Notes: a model not told the origin generated them from the sequence alone. Counted from the first letter of the stretch, positions 18,402 to 27,734 are shown. The stretch is DNA of 64,000 nt from Bacteroidota bacterium (GCA_016711805.1 JADJSH010000020.1:1-64000), one strand, 5' to 3'. Numbers and translations are program-made.

Positions 18402-19955
18402 ATGATGCGTTATTTTTATATCATATTTATTTTTTTTTGCTTTAAAGCAAAGGCACAAAAATTAGCGCCAAATTTTTTTAGCACCACAAGTAGTTATTAT
18501 CCTTATCAAACGCAAAGTCAGTCTATTGTTAATTATTTTGATGATTATTTAGTCTCTCACAATGTAGTTAGAATTGATACTATTCCTTTTTTAAATATAG
18601 AATTATACGATTCCAATTTTAATTTAGTTAAAAATAAATTTCTAAAGCTTTTACCAAGTGATGGGCTTTTATTTTATAATAATAATCCTCCTCTTAGTAT
18701 TAATTTGCCAGATAGTAGTGTATTTGTGTTTACCACAATGGCACATAATTGGGCAACTAACGGATTGTGCAATGGGTTAATTTTTAAGTTAAATAAAAAT
18801 TTAGATACTCTCTGGCATAAGGAGTATCACAATGTAGGAGATTCATCACTCTACTTAACTGGTGCTATTAAACAAAGTGATGGGTTTTTAGTTTACGGTG
18901 CTAGTAGATTATATGATGTTAAAGCAGACGCTTTTATTTTAAAAATAGATTTTGATGGTAATGAATTGTGGCGTCGAACATACCAGAATTCAACGTTTTA
19001 TGGAGGATTTAAAAAATTTATAGCTACAAAAAATAAAGGTTACGCAGGTTTTGAAGAGTGTGTCGATTTTCCTTCTGCCGGATATTCAGATATAAAAGTT
19101 AGTTATTATGATTCTTTATATAACTTGAAATGGGAGACTGTTTATAGCACACCTTATCGTGATTTATTAGGTGATTTGATAGAAACATCCGATAGCAATT
19201 TGATATATACGGGAGGTTTGGGTATTAGTCAAACTTTTCCACCAACAGGCGCATTATTTACTAAACAGTATATTAAAAAAATCAATAAAAATAATGGCAA
19301 TCCTATTTGGGAAAAAACCTATGCTAACTTGCGTAATGAAGTACAGTTATGGGGTATATGTGAATCGCCTTCTAAAAAATTATATTCAGGTGGTTGGGCC
19401 GTAAGACCTAATGCTCAGCAACCAAGCCCTTATGTAGCTAGTTTATTGGTAACTAATCAATATGGCGATAGCCTAAATTATCAGGAAACTTTTCATGATA
19501 CAATATCTAAGTTTTCAAGTTTGCTCAATTTACTTCCAATAAATAATGGGTTTATTTGCGTTGGACGTACTGATCCAGCAGTGTATTCAGGAACTGTAAT
19601 TACTACATTCGATGACCGTAACTGGCTAATAAAAGCTGATACTAACGGTTGTTTTATGCAAATGTGTGCTGATGGTTTTGGTACCAGCGTTGTTAAGGTT
19701 GAAAATCAAGTGCCATTTTTTAAACTATATCCTAACCCTACTAACCAAAGTGTAACCGTACAATTTGTTACAGAAGACGTTTCCAAAGGAATACAAATGA
19801 TCATGTATGATATAACAGGTAAAGTAGTGATTACCCAAGCCGTAAAAGATAATTTAGAAATCATTATTATCAACAACTTAACATCTGGTATGTATTTAGT
19901 AACAATGGTAGCTGATGGAAAAGTAATTGGAAAACAAAAATTAATAAAGGAGTAA
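18402..19955 (+). CDS. Secreted repeat protein with T9SS type A sorting domain
   Basis: 517-residue exported protein. It has a short signal peptide (MMRYFYIIFIFFCFKAKAQ). Residues about 90-430 carry recurring motifs of the type 'D-G-x-x-L-W-x-R-T-Y' and 'D-S-N-L-I-Y-T-G-G', reminiscent of beta-propeller surface proteins that recite 'W-x-K-x-Y-G-G' repeats. The C-terminal domain (FKLYPNPTNQSVTVQF to VIGKQKLIKE) is nearly identical to that of the preceding protein. Ligand and function are unknown. The start could also be the second Met. Confidence 0.75.
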   Translation: MMRYFYIIFIFFCFKAKAQKLAPNFFSTTSSYYPYQTQSQSIVNYFDDYLVSHNVVRIDTIPFLNIELYDSNFNLVKNKFLKLLPSDGLLFYNNNPPLSINLPDSSVFVFTTMAHNWATNGLCNGLIFKLNKNLDTLWHKEYHNVGDSSLYLTGAIKQSDGFLVYGASRLYDVKADAFILKIDFDGNELWRRTYQNSTFYGGFKKFIATKNKGYAGFEECVDFPSAGYSDIKVSYYDSLYNLKWETVYSTPYRDLLGDLIETSDSNLIYTGGLGISQTFPPTGALFTKQYIKKINKNNGNPIWEKTYANLRNEVQLWGICESPSKKLYSGGWAVRPNAQQPSPYVASLLVTNQYGDSLNYQETFHDTISKFSSLLNLLPINNGFICVGRTDPAVYSGTVITTFDDRNWLIKADTNGCFMQMCADGFGTSVVKVENQVPFFKLYPNPTNQSVTVQFVTEDVSKGIQMIMYDITGKVVITQAVKDNLEIIIINNLTSGMYLVTMVADGKVIGKQKLIKE

Positions 19956-19956
19956 T

Positions 19957-20646
19957 CTATTTTAAATCTAGTTCAGGTTCAATAGCACCTTCATTCAAAT
20001 TTGGAGCAGTAGCATTAATGGTTGGCAATACCTCAGTTTTAATTTTCTTTTTCTTTTTGTGAGGAATAATAACCGTTTCCTTTTTCGGTTCCGAAGAAGC
20101 ATTTACAGCTTGGTTACTTCGCTGACTGAGCTTGTCGAAGTCTGTGGAGCCTGGTTTTGTTTCAATAATCTTAACTGGTTCCTCTTTTTTAGTCACAGTT
20201 TCTACTTCCACGTTTATTGAATTTGTAATAACTGGAATTGCAGTTGTATCTAAAACAGGTTTGGCAGCAGTGATGCTTGGTGTAGCAACAGATTTAGTTT
20301 TAATAATTGGTGTTGAAGATACTTCTGGTTGCTTTGAAGGTTCAATTTTTGCCACATAAGGAATTTCTTTATCAATGGCTTCTTTCTTTTTAAAGTCAAC
20401 AAAGCTAAATAACATGGCCGATAAGCCACCAATTAACACAATAAATATAACTGGTACAATAATCGAACGACTAATACCAAAATTTACAGATGGAATATAA
20501 TTGCCAATATTTGCGCTAGTTCGAGCTTGAGTAACCGACATTTCATCAAATTTATGCCACATAGCTTCGTTATAATCTAACTCAGCATCCTGCATCATCA
20601 ATCTGATTTGACGTTCATCTAATTCGTAACTAAACTGGCTGCTCAT
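19957..20646 (-). CDS. Membrane-anchored probable anti-sigma or regulator partner
   Basis: 229-residue protein with a soluble N-terminus (residues 1-58, including 'LDYNEAMWHKFDEM'), one transmembrane helix (about 62-84) and a low-complexity periplasmic tail rich in Lys, Pro, Thr and Val. Its start overlaps the end of the sigma-factor gene by 17 bases. The cytoplasmic-domain/TM/tail layout directly after an ECF-like sigma gene is how anti-sigma factors are organised, but no recognised zinc anti-sigma motif is present, so that function is inference. The tail contains a dispersed CTGAGC/GTCGAAG repeat read as TDFDKLSQ. Confidence 0.6.
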   Translation of the reverse strand: MSSQFSYELDERQIRLMMQDAELDYNEAMWHKFDEMSVTQARTSANIGNYIPSVNFGISRSIIVPVIFIVLIGGLSAMLFSFVDFKKKEAIDKEIPYVAKIEPSKQPEVSSTPIIKTKSVATPSITAAKPVLDTTAIPVITNSINVEVETVTKKEEPVKIIETKPGSTDFDKLSQRSNQAVNASSEPKKETVIIPHKKKKKIKTEVLPTINATAPNLNEGAIEPELDLK

Positions 20647-21214
20647 TGTTACTTAATTTTAAGTTTTTTTCAATCGTTTTTTGTAAATTAAATCTGGCTT
20701 TTTCCAAATTCGATTTCACACTTTGTTCGCTTGTATCCAGTAATTCAGATGCTTCTGATAAAGCATAATTATCAATCACGTGTAAATTAAATACTAATCG
20801 TTGCGAAGGCACTAACTCTTGAATGGATTTCAACAATACTTCTTGATCTACATTCTTTAAATCAATGAATTTACTATCTAAAAATAAATCGTATGTTTTT
20901 TCTTTATATTCTACCGCTTTTACGGTGCTCGCTACATAATACTCGTTTCGAATATTTTTAATATATTTTACTACAAAGGAGATAAATTCTTTTTTTACGA
21001 ATTCATCAAAAGATAACGTATTTTGCGATTTAAACTGACCAATGATAGATAAAACATGCGCAAAACCATGCAATACAACTTGTTCAGATTGCGCGGCATT
21101 TTTTGAATAACGAAGGGAAATGTAGGATAATTTGCTAAAATAGGTCTCGAAAAACTGTTTTTTAGCAGTTTTATCGTTTTTAAGACACGCCGATATGAGT
21201 TCAGCTTGGGACAT
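20630..21214 (-). CDS. ECF-type RNA polymerase sigma factor
   Basis: 194-residue sigma-70-family protein. The N-terminal part resembles region 2 (LISACLKNDKTAKKQFFETYFSKLSYISLRY), though the usual acidic region 2.2 motif is weak. Region 4 is clearer at about residues 128-180: LVPSQRLVFNLHVIDNYALSEASELLDTSEQSVKSNLEKARFNLQK, matching the sigma-70 region 4 HTH. The middle section is divergent. Overlap with the downstream membrane gene (20646) implies translational coupling and an anti-sigma relationship. The regulon cannot be read from the window. Confidence 0.8.
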   Translation of the reverse strand: MSQAELISACLKNDKTAKKQFFETYFSKLSYISLRYSKNAAQSEQVVLHGFAHVLSIIGQFKSQNTLSFDEFVKKEFISFVVKYIKNIRNEYYVASTVKAVEYKEKTYDLFLDSKFIDLKNVDQEVLLKSIQELVPSQRLVFNLHVIDNYALSEASELLDTSEQSVKSNLEKARFNLQKTIEKNLKLSNNEQPV

Positions 21215-21266
21215 AAATTAGGTTTCTGGCTAATTTATACACAATTAATGAACAAATGGTTACGTT

Positions 21267-21716
21267 TTAGTTAAATATTTTCACTTTATCGGTGTAGTTA
21301 ACTGGATATTTCTTCTTGAAATAGAATTTCCCCACTTTTAAATCTCCATTGACTTCAATTTTACCTAAATTTTCGAGATTCAAGAGTCTTAGAATATCCA
21401 TTGGGTTTAATTCTGATAATTTTGAGTTAAGCTTAAACGAATACACCTTTTCAGAATTGGCGTTCAAATGCACTCGCTTGCTCAATTTAGCCTTCCCTAA
21501 TCTAATTCCACTAAAAATTACATCAAATTCGGATGGATAAATTGAAAATCCCATCTTGTTAGGATTATCAATTTTTACTTTTATTTCAGCATCAATGTTT
21601 TCCGTAGTTAATTTATTAACATAAAAACCTTCTACGCTCTTCACTTTTATTTCTTTTGCTTCTCTGCATGAAAACAAAAAAGCGCAAGAGATGATTATAA
21701 ATAATTTGAACTTCAT
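21267..21716 (-). CDS. LEA14-like (WHy domain) lipoprotein
   Basis: 149-residue small lipoprotein. The signal peptide ends in LFSC with Cys17 as the likely lipid-modified residue. The mature part fits the LEA type 2/WHy fold: 'VKIDNPNKMGFSIYPSEFDVIFSGIRLGKAKLSKRVHLNANSE', the usual 'NPN...' strand followed by 'G..I..G'. Function in Bacteroidota is unknown; WHy proteins elsewhere are linked to stress tolerance. It is upstream of the sigma gene on the same strand with a 52-base gap, so it may be co-transcribed. Confidence 0.75.
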   Translation of the reverse strand: MKFKLFIIISCAFLFSCREAKEIKVKSVEGFYVNKLTTENIDAEIKVKIDNPNKMGFSIYPSEFDVIFSGIRLGKAKLSKRVHLNANSEKVYSFKLNSKLSELNPMDILRLLNLENLGKIEVNGDLKVGKFYFKKKYPVNYTDKVKIFN

Positions 21717-21805
21717 TTCTATTGGTTATAATTCGATTTCACTAATAAGTTACAAATAAACTAAAATGCTAGATATACACACTAATTTTTATAGTATTTT
21801 GTGTT

Positions 21806-21948
21806 TTTAACCACATAGAAACAGAGGTAATTTTGATGTTGAAGGATTAGATAGAGCTTCGCTTTTATCATAGTTACTATGTGTAAAGCAAAGCGCTTTG
21901 TATTACTGCAAAATTCATTACCATTTCTAAGTGTCTATGTGGTTAAAC
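21806..21948. repeat. Dispersed-type palindromic element with AACCACATAGA ends
   Basis: Intergenic element bounded by AACCACATAGA (about 21809-21819) and its inverse TCTATGTGGTT (21934-21944). The outer arms pair further inward (aGGTAAT with ATTACC). It lies between the divergent LEA-like gene and the helicase gene. The 'aaccacatag...ctatgtggtt' phrase is familiar as an intergenic repeat in Bacteroidota genomes; only this one copy is visible here. Confidence 0.55.
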
Positions 21949-22002
21949 ATTTTTTATCTAATTATCAATTTTTTAGCATGAGAATAACTATCTTCGGATT
22001 GT

Positions 22003-25000
22003 ATGTCAATTGCTAGTCAAAATAATTTCATCGTTTATAAATCTTCGGCTGGAAGTGGTAAAACTTTTACTTTAGTTAAGGAATATTTGAAGTTAGCTTT
22101 AGTAGAAAAACATAGTTTGACTAAAGCATACAAAAGCATTTTAGCAATTACCTTTACTAATAAAGCAGCTTCCGAAATGAAGTGGCGAATTATTAAAGCA
22201 CTCAAAGAAATTAGTTTAGAATCGAATGATATGCTAAGCTCTTTAATCGCAAAGGAATTGAGCATTTCTAAAGAAGATTTAAAAACAAGAGCAGAAATTG
22301 TACTCACGGATGTTTTACATAACTACTCCGATTTTTCTATTGGAACGATTGATAGCTTCACACATCGCATCATTCGAACCTTTGCCTTAGATTTAAAATT
22401 GCCTATTAATTTTCAAATCGAAACAGATTCGGATGCCGTTTTCAAAAAAGTAATTTCAACACTCATTAATAATTTAGGGAAGGATAAATTGATTACTGAT
22501 TATTTAGTTCAGTTTTCGATGGCACAAATTGAAGACAATAAAAATTGGGATCCTGAACAAACGTTGATAGATTTTATTAAAGAAATTAATAAAGAAGGTG
22601 TGGGCGATTTAATTAATCAATTAAACGATAAAACCATTTCAGATTTTGATGTTATTAAAAAGCAACTAAAAGCTATTACCAAAGAATTTGAAAACTATTT
22701 AAAGTCGAATGGTGAGAAAGCACTAAAAATAATCAACGAAAAGCAATTAACCGCCAATGCTTTTGCAAGCGGTGGTTCGGGTATTTATAATTTTTATGTA
22801 AAACTAGCAACTTTAAAAACGACTTCGCAAACTGAATTATTTGGAGCTAACGTAGTTAAAACACTTGAGCAAGAAAAATGGCATGGTGGAAAAGCTAGTG
22901 TTGATGAGAAAGCTGCAATTGACACTATTAAAATAGAATTAGAAACTATTGCCAAAGATGTATTAGATTATTTGCAAAAAAACGAGCAACGTTACAATGC
23001 TTTTAGTTTGATTTACAAAAATATTTACGCCATGGGTTTAGTTAATGAACTGGCTAAGCTCACGAATGAGTATAAAAACGATGAAAATATTTTATTTATT
23101 TCTGAATTCAACGAACGCATTTCTCAAGTTGTCAATAACGAACCAACGCCTTTTATTTTTGAAAGGCTTGGAGATAAGTACAAACACTTTTTGTTAGATG
23201 AGTTTCAAGATACATCAGCTATGCAATGGCAAAACATGTTGCCTTTAATTGATAACTCATTAGGTAACGGACATTTGAATTTAATTGTAGGTGATGGCAA
23301 ACAATCCATTTATCGTTGGCGAAATGCAGATGTGGAACAGTTTGTGAATTTGCCTAATGTGAATGCTATAGATAAAAACGATTTATTAATTGAAAGAGAG
23401 GAGTCATTAATTCGAAATTTTGAAGGCAGGGTGTTAGATACCAATTTTAGAAGCGAAAGTGCGATTGTTAAATTTAATAATACATTATTTGAGTATTTAT
23501 CTAATACGGTATTAAACGAAGATTTAAAAAAAATATACCATCAACAAAAACAGTTACATAAAACAGAAGAGTTAGGCTACGTAAGTATTGATTTCCCAGA
23601 ATTAGGAGAAGGTGATGCCGATACGGTGAACACACGTTTTATTTTAAACCACATAAAACAAGCAATTGTTGATGGCTACAGTTACAGCGATGTGTGTATT
23701 ATCATTCGTCAAAACCGACACGGAAACACCGTTGCTAATTTTTTAATTGAAAATGGTATTCCTGTTGTATCCGCTGATTCTTTATTACTAGGACATTCAA
23801 AAGAAGTAACGGTTATTTTGTCTTTCTTAAAATATATTTCCAATCAAAAAGATTTAGTATCCGCTTCGGTAGTCATTAATTATTTATACGAACGTCAGTT
23901 TTGTAGCGAAGCACAATACATTTTGTTTTTAAGAGAATTAAATGTCTCCAAAACAAAAATATTATTTCATATTTTAAATGAATGCCATTTATCAGTTGAT
24001 ATTTTAAAATTAACTGCTTCTAATTTATTTGATGGTTGTTTAGAGATAGTCAACACTTTAAAATTAAACGAAAGCAATCCTCAATACGTTCGTTTTTTCT
24101 TAGATGAGGTGTTAGGTTTTTTACAGGGCAACACATCTAACACCACTTTGTTTTTAGATTGGTGGAATCGTCGTGCAGAGAAAGCATCAGTAATAATTCC
24201 TGAAGGAATTAATGCCGTAAATATTATGACCATTCATGCTTCTAAAGGCCTAGAGTTTCCTGTAGTTATAACTCCCTATTTAGCATGGGACATCGAAAAA
24301 ACACAATCTATTTGGGTTGGTTTAAATGAAGACGAAATTGATTTACCAGTGGCGTTAATTAATACCACTAAAGCGGCCGACGATACGATTTATAAGCCTC
24401 TTGCCGAAAGAGAACGTCAGCAGCAAACCTTAGATAGTTTAAATATGTTGTATGTTGATTTTACCAGAGCTGTTGATAGATTACATATTATTTCTCCACA
24501 ATTAAAAAAGAAGAGCGCTAAAAATTGCCATACTTGGTTATCTGATTTTGCAAATACACAAACCCAATTTGATTCAGCTAATCATATTTTAGAGTTTGGT
24601 TCATTAACTAAAAAATTAGCAGGTAAGCATCATAAAGTAGGCTTAGAGCAATTGCAAATTAAGGATTTAAACTTTAATCAAAATCCAGATGTGATTCAGA
24701 TAAAAGGCGCATCTACTTATAATGCGAATGAAGAAGTCACTAAAGCTCGCGAGTACGGAATTTTAGTGCATTATATTTTATCCAAGATAAAAACCAAAGA
24801 GGATGTGGAAACGGTTATTGAGCAAGCTGTATTAGCGGGCGACATTACAGTGGAAGAATCTCAAAAAATGATGATAGAGATAAAGCAATTAGTCTCTATC
24901 AATTCAATTGCCTCATATTTTGAAAAAGGCGTTGAGGTAAAAAATGAATTAGAAATTTTAACCTCCACAGGCGAAATTTTGCGACCCGATAGAGTAGTAG

Positions 25001-25167
25001 TTACAAATAACCACGCTATTGTAATTGATTATAAAACGGGTAAGAAAAATGCTCAAAAATACCATGCTCAAATGCAGGATTACGAATTTGCCTTGTTAAG
25101 TCTGGGTTATACTTCCGTAAAAAAACTGCTATTATACATTCAAGAGCAAGAAGTTGAGGTCTTATAA
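22003..25167 (+). CDS. RecB/AddA-like UvrD-family helicase-nuclease
   Basis: 1054-residue protein combining a superfamily 1A helicase with a C-terminal nuclease, for double-strand-break end processing. Walker A is SSAGSGKTFTL (about residues 14-24). The Walker B/DEXX motif appears as LLDEFQDTSAMQW (about 397-409). Motif III is GDGKQSIYRWRNADV, motif IV/V includes MTIHASKGLEFPVVI, and motif VI is LYVDFTRAVDRLHI. The PD-(D/E)xK nuclease signature is RPDRVVV...VIDYKTGK (Asp996, Asp1009, Lys1011). AddA in Bacteroidota usually neighbours an AddB-like gene; none is visible here, so the partner must be elsewhere. Confidence 0.9.
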   Translation: MSIASQNNFIVYKSSAGSGKTFTLVKEYLKLALVEKHSLTKAYKSILAITFTNKAASEMKWRIIKALKEISLESNDMLSSLIAKELSISKEDLKTRAEIVLTDVLHNYSDFSIGTIDSFTHRIIRTFALDLKLPINFQIETDSDAVFKKVISTLINNLGKDKLITDYLVQFSMAQIEDNKNWDPEQTLIDFIKEINKEGVGDLINQLNDKTISDFDVIKKQLKAITKEFENYLKSNGEKALKIINEKQLTANAFASGGSGIYNFYVKLATLKTTSQTELFGANVVKTLEQEKWHGGKASVDEKAAIDTIKIELETIAKDVLDYLQKNEQRYNAFSLIYKNIYAMGLVNELAKLTNEYKNDENILFISEFNERISQVVNNEPTPFIFERLGDKYKHFLLDEFQDTSAMQWQNMLPLIDNSLGNGHLNLIVGDGKQSIYRWRNADVEQFVNLPNVNAIDKNDLLIEREESLIRNFEGRVLDTNFRSESAIVKFNNTLFEYLSNTVLNEDLKKIYHQQKQLHKTEELGYVSIDFPELGEGDADTVNTRFILNHIKQAIVDGYSYSDVCIIIRQNRHGNTVANFLIENGIPVVSADSLLLGHSKEVTVILSFLKYISNQKDLVSASVVINYLYERQFCSEAQYILFLRELNVSKTKILFHILNECHLSVDILKLTASNLFDGCLEIVNTLKLNESNPQYVRFFLDEVLGFLQGNTSNTTLFLDWWNRRAEKASVIIPEGINAVNIMTIHASKGLEFPVVITPYLAWDIEKTQSIWVGLNEDEIDLPVALINTTKAADDTIYKPLAERERQQQTLDSLNMLYVDFTRAVDRLHIISPQLKKKSAKNCHTWLSDFANTQTQFDSANHILEFGSLTKKLAGKHHKVGLEQLQIKDLNFNQNPDVIQIKGASTYNANEEVTKAREYGILVHYILSKIKTKEDVETVIEQAVLAGDITVEESQKMMIEIKQLVSINSIASYFEKGVEVKNELEILTSTGEILRPDRVVVTNNHAIVIDYKTGKKNAQKYHAQMQDYEFALLSLGYTSVKKLLLYIQEQEVEVL

Positions 25168-25317
25168 AGTCTTCAATCCGTATTAATTTACTATCTACCG
25201 CCTGCTGTCAGCCATTCGCCTAATATGAGTTGCTTAAATGATCGCCCCAAATCTATATTTGCCTCATCTTACAACATTTTTTAACATTAAACGTTATATA
25301 AAAGGTAAAAAAATCGT

Positions 25318-25356
25318 TTAGGAAACTTGAAAGAAAAAATAAGTTTCCTAAGTTTG
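25318..25356 (+). promoter_or_regulatory. Promoter within an 11-bp dyad upstream of the TonB receptor gene
   Basis: A perfect inverted repeat, TTAGGAAACTT (25318-25328) and AAGTTTCCTAA (25341-25351), separated by 12 bases. It overlaps both elements of a textbook Bacteroidota promoter: TTG (25327-25329), 19-base spacer, TAAGTTTG (25349-25356). A dimeric regulator bound to the dyad would cover both -33 and -7. The next start codon is at 25371. Confidence 0.7.
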
Positions 25357-25370
25357 CACCCGAATATTCT

Positions 25371-27734
25371 ATGATTATGAAGAAACTATTAGTATTAATT
25401 TTTATTTGCACCGTTTTTGGCATTAAAGCACAAGATAAATTTACAGTGAGCGGTTACGCCAAAGATGCAAAAAATGGCGAAGCCTTAATTGGGGTTACTG
25501 TTTACAAAAAAAATTCTCAAATAGGTACAAGTACCAATGAGTACGGTTTTTATTCATTAACGTTGCCTAAAGGTCAAGACACGATTGTGTTTTCTTTTGT
25601 TGGATATAAAACGGTTTTGAAACCAATCAATTTAACGTCTAATCTAACCGTAAGCACCGAAATTGGTGAAGAAGGTAAGGAACTTGAAGAAGTAGTGATC
25701 TCTTCGGAAAGAGAAGATAAGAATATCAAGAGCATGGAAATGAGTGTAGCAAAATTGGATATTAAACAAATTCAAAAAATGCCTGCTTTATTAGGAGAAG
25801 TTGATATTGTAAAAAGTATTCAGTTATTGCCAGGTGTTACAACTGTTGGAGAAGGAGCTAGTGGATTTAATGTGCGTGGGGGAAACATTGATCAAAACTT
25901 GGTTTTAATGGATGAAGCACCAGTGTATAATTCCTCTCACTTATTTGGTTTCTTTTCTATTTTTAATCCTGATGCGGTTAAGGATGTGAAATTGATTAAA
26001 GGCGGTATTCCAGCACAATACGGTGGAAGGGCTTCTTCGGTTTTAGATATTAGAATGAAAGAAGGTAACAGCAAAAAAATGGAAGTTAATGGTGGTTTAG
26101 GGACCATTTTCAGCCGTTTGTCTATCGAAGCTCCAATCTTCAAAGACAAAGCTTCTTTTATTGTAGCAGGTCGTAGAAGTTATATTGATGTATTAGCAAA
26201 ACCACTTTTAGCAAAACGTCAGCCAGATTTAAAAGACGCTAAATTTTATTTTTATGATTTAACTGCCAAACTAAATTGGCGCATCAACGATAAGAATACC
26301 GTGTTTGCAAGTGGTTATTTAGGACGTGATATATTTGGTGCGGGCTTCGTGTTTAATTGGGGAAATACCACAGGAACCGTTCGTTGGAATCATATTTTTA
26401 ATAGTAAGTTGTTTATGAACTTAACGGCCTTTTACAGTAATTATAAATATGAGTTAGGATTTAAAAATGAAGGTAACGCTCAAAAATTTGAATGGAAATC
26501 AAACATTATCAATTATAGTTTTAAACCAGATTTTACCTATTATTTGAATAATAAAAACACCATTAAATTTGGAGCGCAGGCTATCTTATACACTTTTAAA
26601 CCAGGAGAGGCAATCATTACTTCCGAAAATGGCGATAAGTCAAACATCAGTTTAGATAATCAGTATGGCGTAGAATATGCTGCCTATGTTGACAACGAAC
26701 AAAAATTATCTAATCGTTTTACATTGCAATATGGTTTAAGATGGTCTTTTTTTAATTATATGGGTAAAGGTACTAAATACACTTATCGCGATACGATTCC
26801 AAACGAAAGCAAACCATTAGAGAAAGAAGAAAAAATTGGAGATGGAAAAAATATTGCTACCTACAATAACCCAGAACCACGTTTAGCAGTTAATTATACT
26901 ATCAACGATAAAAGCTCCGTTAAATTAGGTTACAACCGTATGTCGCAATATTTACATATTGTGTCTAATACAGCCGCATCTACACCATTAGATATTTATA
27001 CACCCGTAACTAATAATGTAAAGCCTTTAATCTCTGATCAAATTACTTTAGGGTACTTCCGTAACTTTAAAGATAATATGTTTGAAACATCGGCAGAGAT
27101 TTATTATAAGGACATGCAAAACCAATTAGATTATGTGGATAATGCGAACTTATTATTAAACCCACGATTAGAATCTGATTTAGTGCAAGGTAAAGGACGT
27201 GCTTATGGCTTTGAATTATATTTGAAAAAAGCAAAAGGTAAATTTACAGGTTGGGTAAGTTATACCTTATCAAAAACTGAACGTCAGGTACGTGGTATTA
27301 GTAACGAAGAATGGTTTTTATCAAAGTATGATAGAACGCATAATGTAAACACTGTTTTAATTTTTGATTTAAATAAACGTTTTAGTTTCTCTGCAAACTT
27401 TGTGTATCAAACGGGTACACCTGCTACATTCCCTACTGCTAAAGTAGAAGTTCAAGGTTATGTTATCCCATATAATACCGATAACAAGCGTAATAATTAT
27501 CGTAATACACCTTATCATAGAGCTGATATAGGGATCACATGTAACTTATCACCAAATAATAAAAAAGGACGTAAACATGCACTCGTATTAAGTGTGTATA
27601 ATGTCTATAACAGAAGAAATGCTTTCTCTATTTATTTTAGAAATAATCCTGATTATCCAGTAAATACAGAAGCAGTTCGTTACTCTGTTATAGCATCTAT
27701 TGTTCCAGCGATTACTTACAATTTTAAATTTTAA
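25371..27734 (+). CDS. TonB-dependent receptor with carboxypeptidase-like regulatory domain
   Basis: 787-residue outer-membrane receptor for energised uptake of an unknown substrate. It has a signal peptide to about residue 22 (GIKAQ). A CarboxypepD_reg-like beta domain follows at about 24-105 (VSGYAKDAKNGEALIGVTVYKKN...TNEYGFYSLTLPKGQD). A plug domain follows (about 115-225, LPGVTTVGEGASGFNVRGGNIDQNLVLMDEAPVYN...KGGIPAQYGGRASSVLDI), then a 22-strand barrel to the C-terminal Phe. No SusD-like partner is present; the downstream gene is a DUF4249 lipoprotein, a recurrent pairing in this phylum. An ATG at 25377 is an alternative start. Confidence 0.93.
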   Translation: MIMKKLLVLIFICTVFGIKAQDKFTVSGYAKDAKNGEALIGVTVYKKNSQIGTSTNEYGFYSLTLPKGQDTIVFSFVGYKTVLKPINLTSNLTVSTEIGEEGKELEEVVISSEREDKNIKSMEMSVAKLDIKQIQKMPALLGEVDIVKSIQLLPGVTTVGEGASGFNVRGGNIDQNLVLMDEAPVYNSSHLFGFFSIFNPDAVKDVKLIKGGIPAQYGGRASSVLDIRMKEGNSKKMEVNGGLGTIFSRLSIEAPIFKDKASFIVAGRRSYIDVLAKPLLAKRQPDLKDAKFYFYDLTAKLNWRINDKNTVFASGYLGRDIFGAGFVFNWGNTTGTVRWNHIFNSKLFMNLTAFYSNYKYELGFKNEGNAQKFEWKSNIINYSFKPDFTYYLNNKNTIKFGAQAILYTFKPGEAIITSENGDKSNISLDNQYGVEYAAYVDNEQKLSNRFTLQYGLRWSFFNYMGKGTKYTYRDTIPNESKPLEKEEKIGDGKNIATYNNPEPRLAVNYTINDKSSVKLGYNRMSQYLHIVSNTAASTPLDIYTPVTNNVKPLISDQITLGYFRNFKDNMFETSAEIYYKDMQNQLDYVDNANLLLNPRLESDLVQGKGRAYGFELYLKKAKGKFTGWVSYTLSKTERQVRGISNEEWFLSKYDRTHNVNTVLIFDLNKRFSFSANFVYQTGTPATFPTAKVEVQGYVIPYNTDNKRNNYRNTPYHRADIGITCNLSPNNKKGRKHALVLSVYNVYNRRNAFSIYFRNNPDYPVNTEAVRYSVIASIVPAITYNFKF

